DNA of 5,653 bases, taken from Paracoccaceae bacterium (lineage in GTDB: Bacteria > Pseudomonadota > Alphaproteobacteria > Rhodobacterales > Rhodobacteraceae). The notes beneath the pieces are model-generated. The model did not search any database and had not been told where the DNA came from. It was given only the letters and a program-made list of their open reading frames with translations. Below, in pieces: positions 5,445 through 5,653 of the stretch; within the stretch, counting starts at the first letter, position 1; the number at the start of each line of letters is the position of its first letter. Both the position numbers and the translations under genes were made by a program. Where the stretch lies: contig JANSYB010000187.1 in NCBI GenBank assembly GCA_024742655.1, forward strand, positions 1 through 5,653, given 5' to 3'.

Positions 5445-5653
5445 ATGGCCGACGGGAATATGGATCGAGACGTGAAACCGACCGAGGAACTTTCGGTCCG
5501 CGACGTGTTTGGTATCGACACCGACATGGTCGTGAAGGGCTTTGCCGAGGCGACGGACCGCGTGCCCGAGCTGGACAGCACCTACAAGTTCGATCCCGAT
5601 ACCACGCTGGCGATCCTCGCCGGGTTTTCCCATAACCGCCGCGTGATGATCCA
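5445..5653 (+). CDS. cobS: Cobaltochelatase subunit CobS, N-terminal fragment
   Basis: The first 69 codons of a gene running off the right edge. The reading frame is open from ATG 5445 to the last base. CobS is the AAA+ ATPase that, with CobT and CobN, inserts cobalt into hydrogenobyrinic acid a,c-diamide in the aerobic cobalamin pathway. The N-terminal segment is characteristic: S-V-R-D-V-F-G-I-D-T-D-M-V-V (17-30), VPELDSTYKFDPDTTLAILAGF (40-61), then H-N-R-R-V-M-I (63-69), which in CobS proteins comes directly before the Walker A loop (G-Y-H-G-T-G-K-S). The window ends before that loop, so the ATPase site is not seen. AAGGA at 5432-5436 lies eight bases before the ATG. The residues before Ser17 are variable in the family. 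cobT often follows cobS, but cannot be checked here. MoxR-type AAA+ proteins are a less likely alternative, given the close match of this N-terminal region. Confidence 0.9.
   Translation, partial: MADGNMDRDVKPTEELSVRDVFGIDTDMVVKGFAEATDRVPELDSTYKFDPDTTLAILAGFSHNRRVMI

Noticed and set aside
5192..5581. A 129-codon reverse-strand open frame across the msrB start, the divergent region and cobS
   Set aside because: It runs antisense to the clear CobS N terminus and shows no family features.

Overview
The window is GC-rich, densely packed bacterial chromosome. Codon choice is strongly G/C-ending, and the genes present fit an alphaproteobacterium, most likely a Rhodobacterales (Roseobacter/Rhodobacter-type) species: a CobS aerobic cobaltochelatase subunit, a YeeE/YedE sulfur transporter, a DUF4177 protein with the insertion I recall from that group, and a protein with a C-terminal J domain. 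The taxonomic call is an inference from gene content. No sequence search was possible.

Layout, left to right. The 3' end of a GT4-family glycosyltransferase runs in from the left edge (+). After a 208-bp gap comes a single-gene YeeE/YedE transporter (+), closed by a strong GC hairpin. A small DUF4177 protein with an acidic, proline-rich tail follows (+), then a J-domain protein (+). Three genes read leftward (-): an MFS transporter that converges on the J-domain gene with a 10-bp gap, a PPOX-type flavoprotein, and a Tat-exported MsrB methionine sulfoxide reductase. An 11-bp perfect hairpin lies just past the stop of the PPOX gene. A 231-bp divergent promoter region then separates msrB from the first 69 codons of cobS (+), which runs off the right edge.

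How the genes relate. No operon-level pathway spans the window. CobS belongs to the late aerobic cobalamin pathway (cobalt insertion with CobN and CobT). J-domain genes of this type are, as I recall, often found beside cobS in alphaproteobacteria, and here the leftward MFS-PPOX-msrB block sits between the two. PPOX and msrB could be co-transcribed (66-bp gap). MsrB would repair oxidised methionine in exported proteins. The YeeE-type transporter probably imports thiosulfate or a related sulfur compound and appears to be a stand-alone unit.

I see no mobile elements, CRISPR arrays, tRNA or rRNA genes, and no evidence of an undescribed multi-gene system. The points most worth a second look are the resolving-cysteine substitution in the exported MsrB, the Cys/His cluster in the J-domain protein, the split J-domain/cobS arrangement, and the perfect hairpin at 4025-4050.
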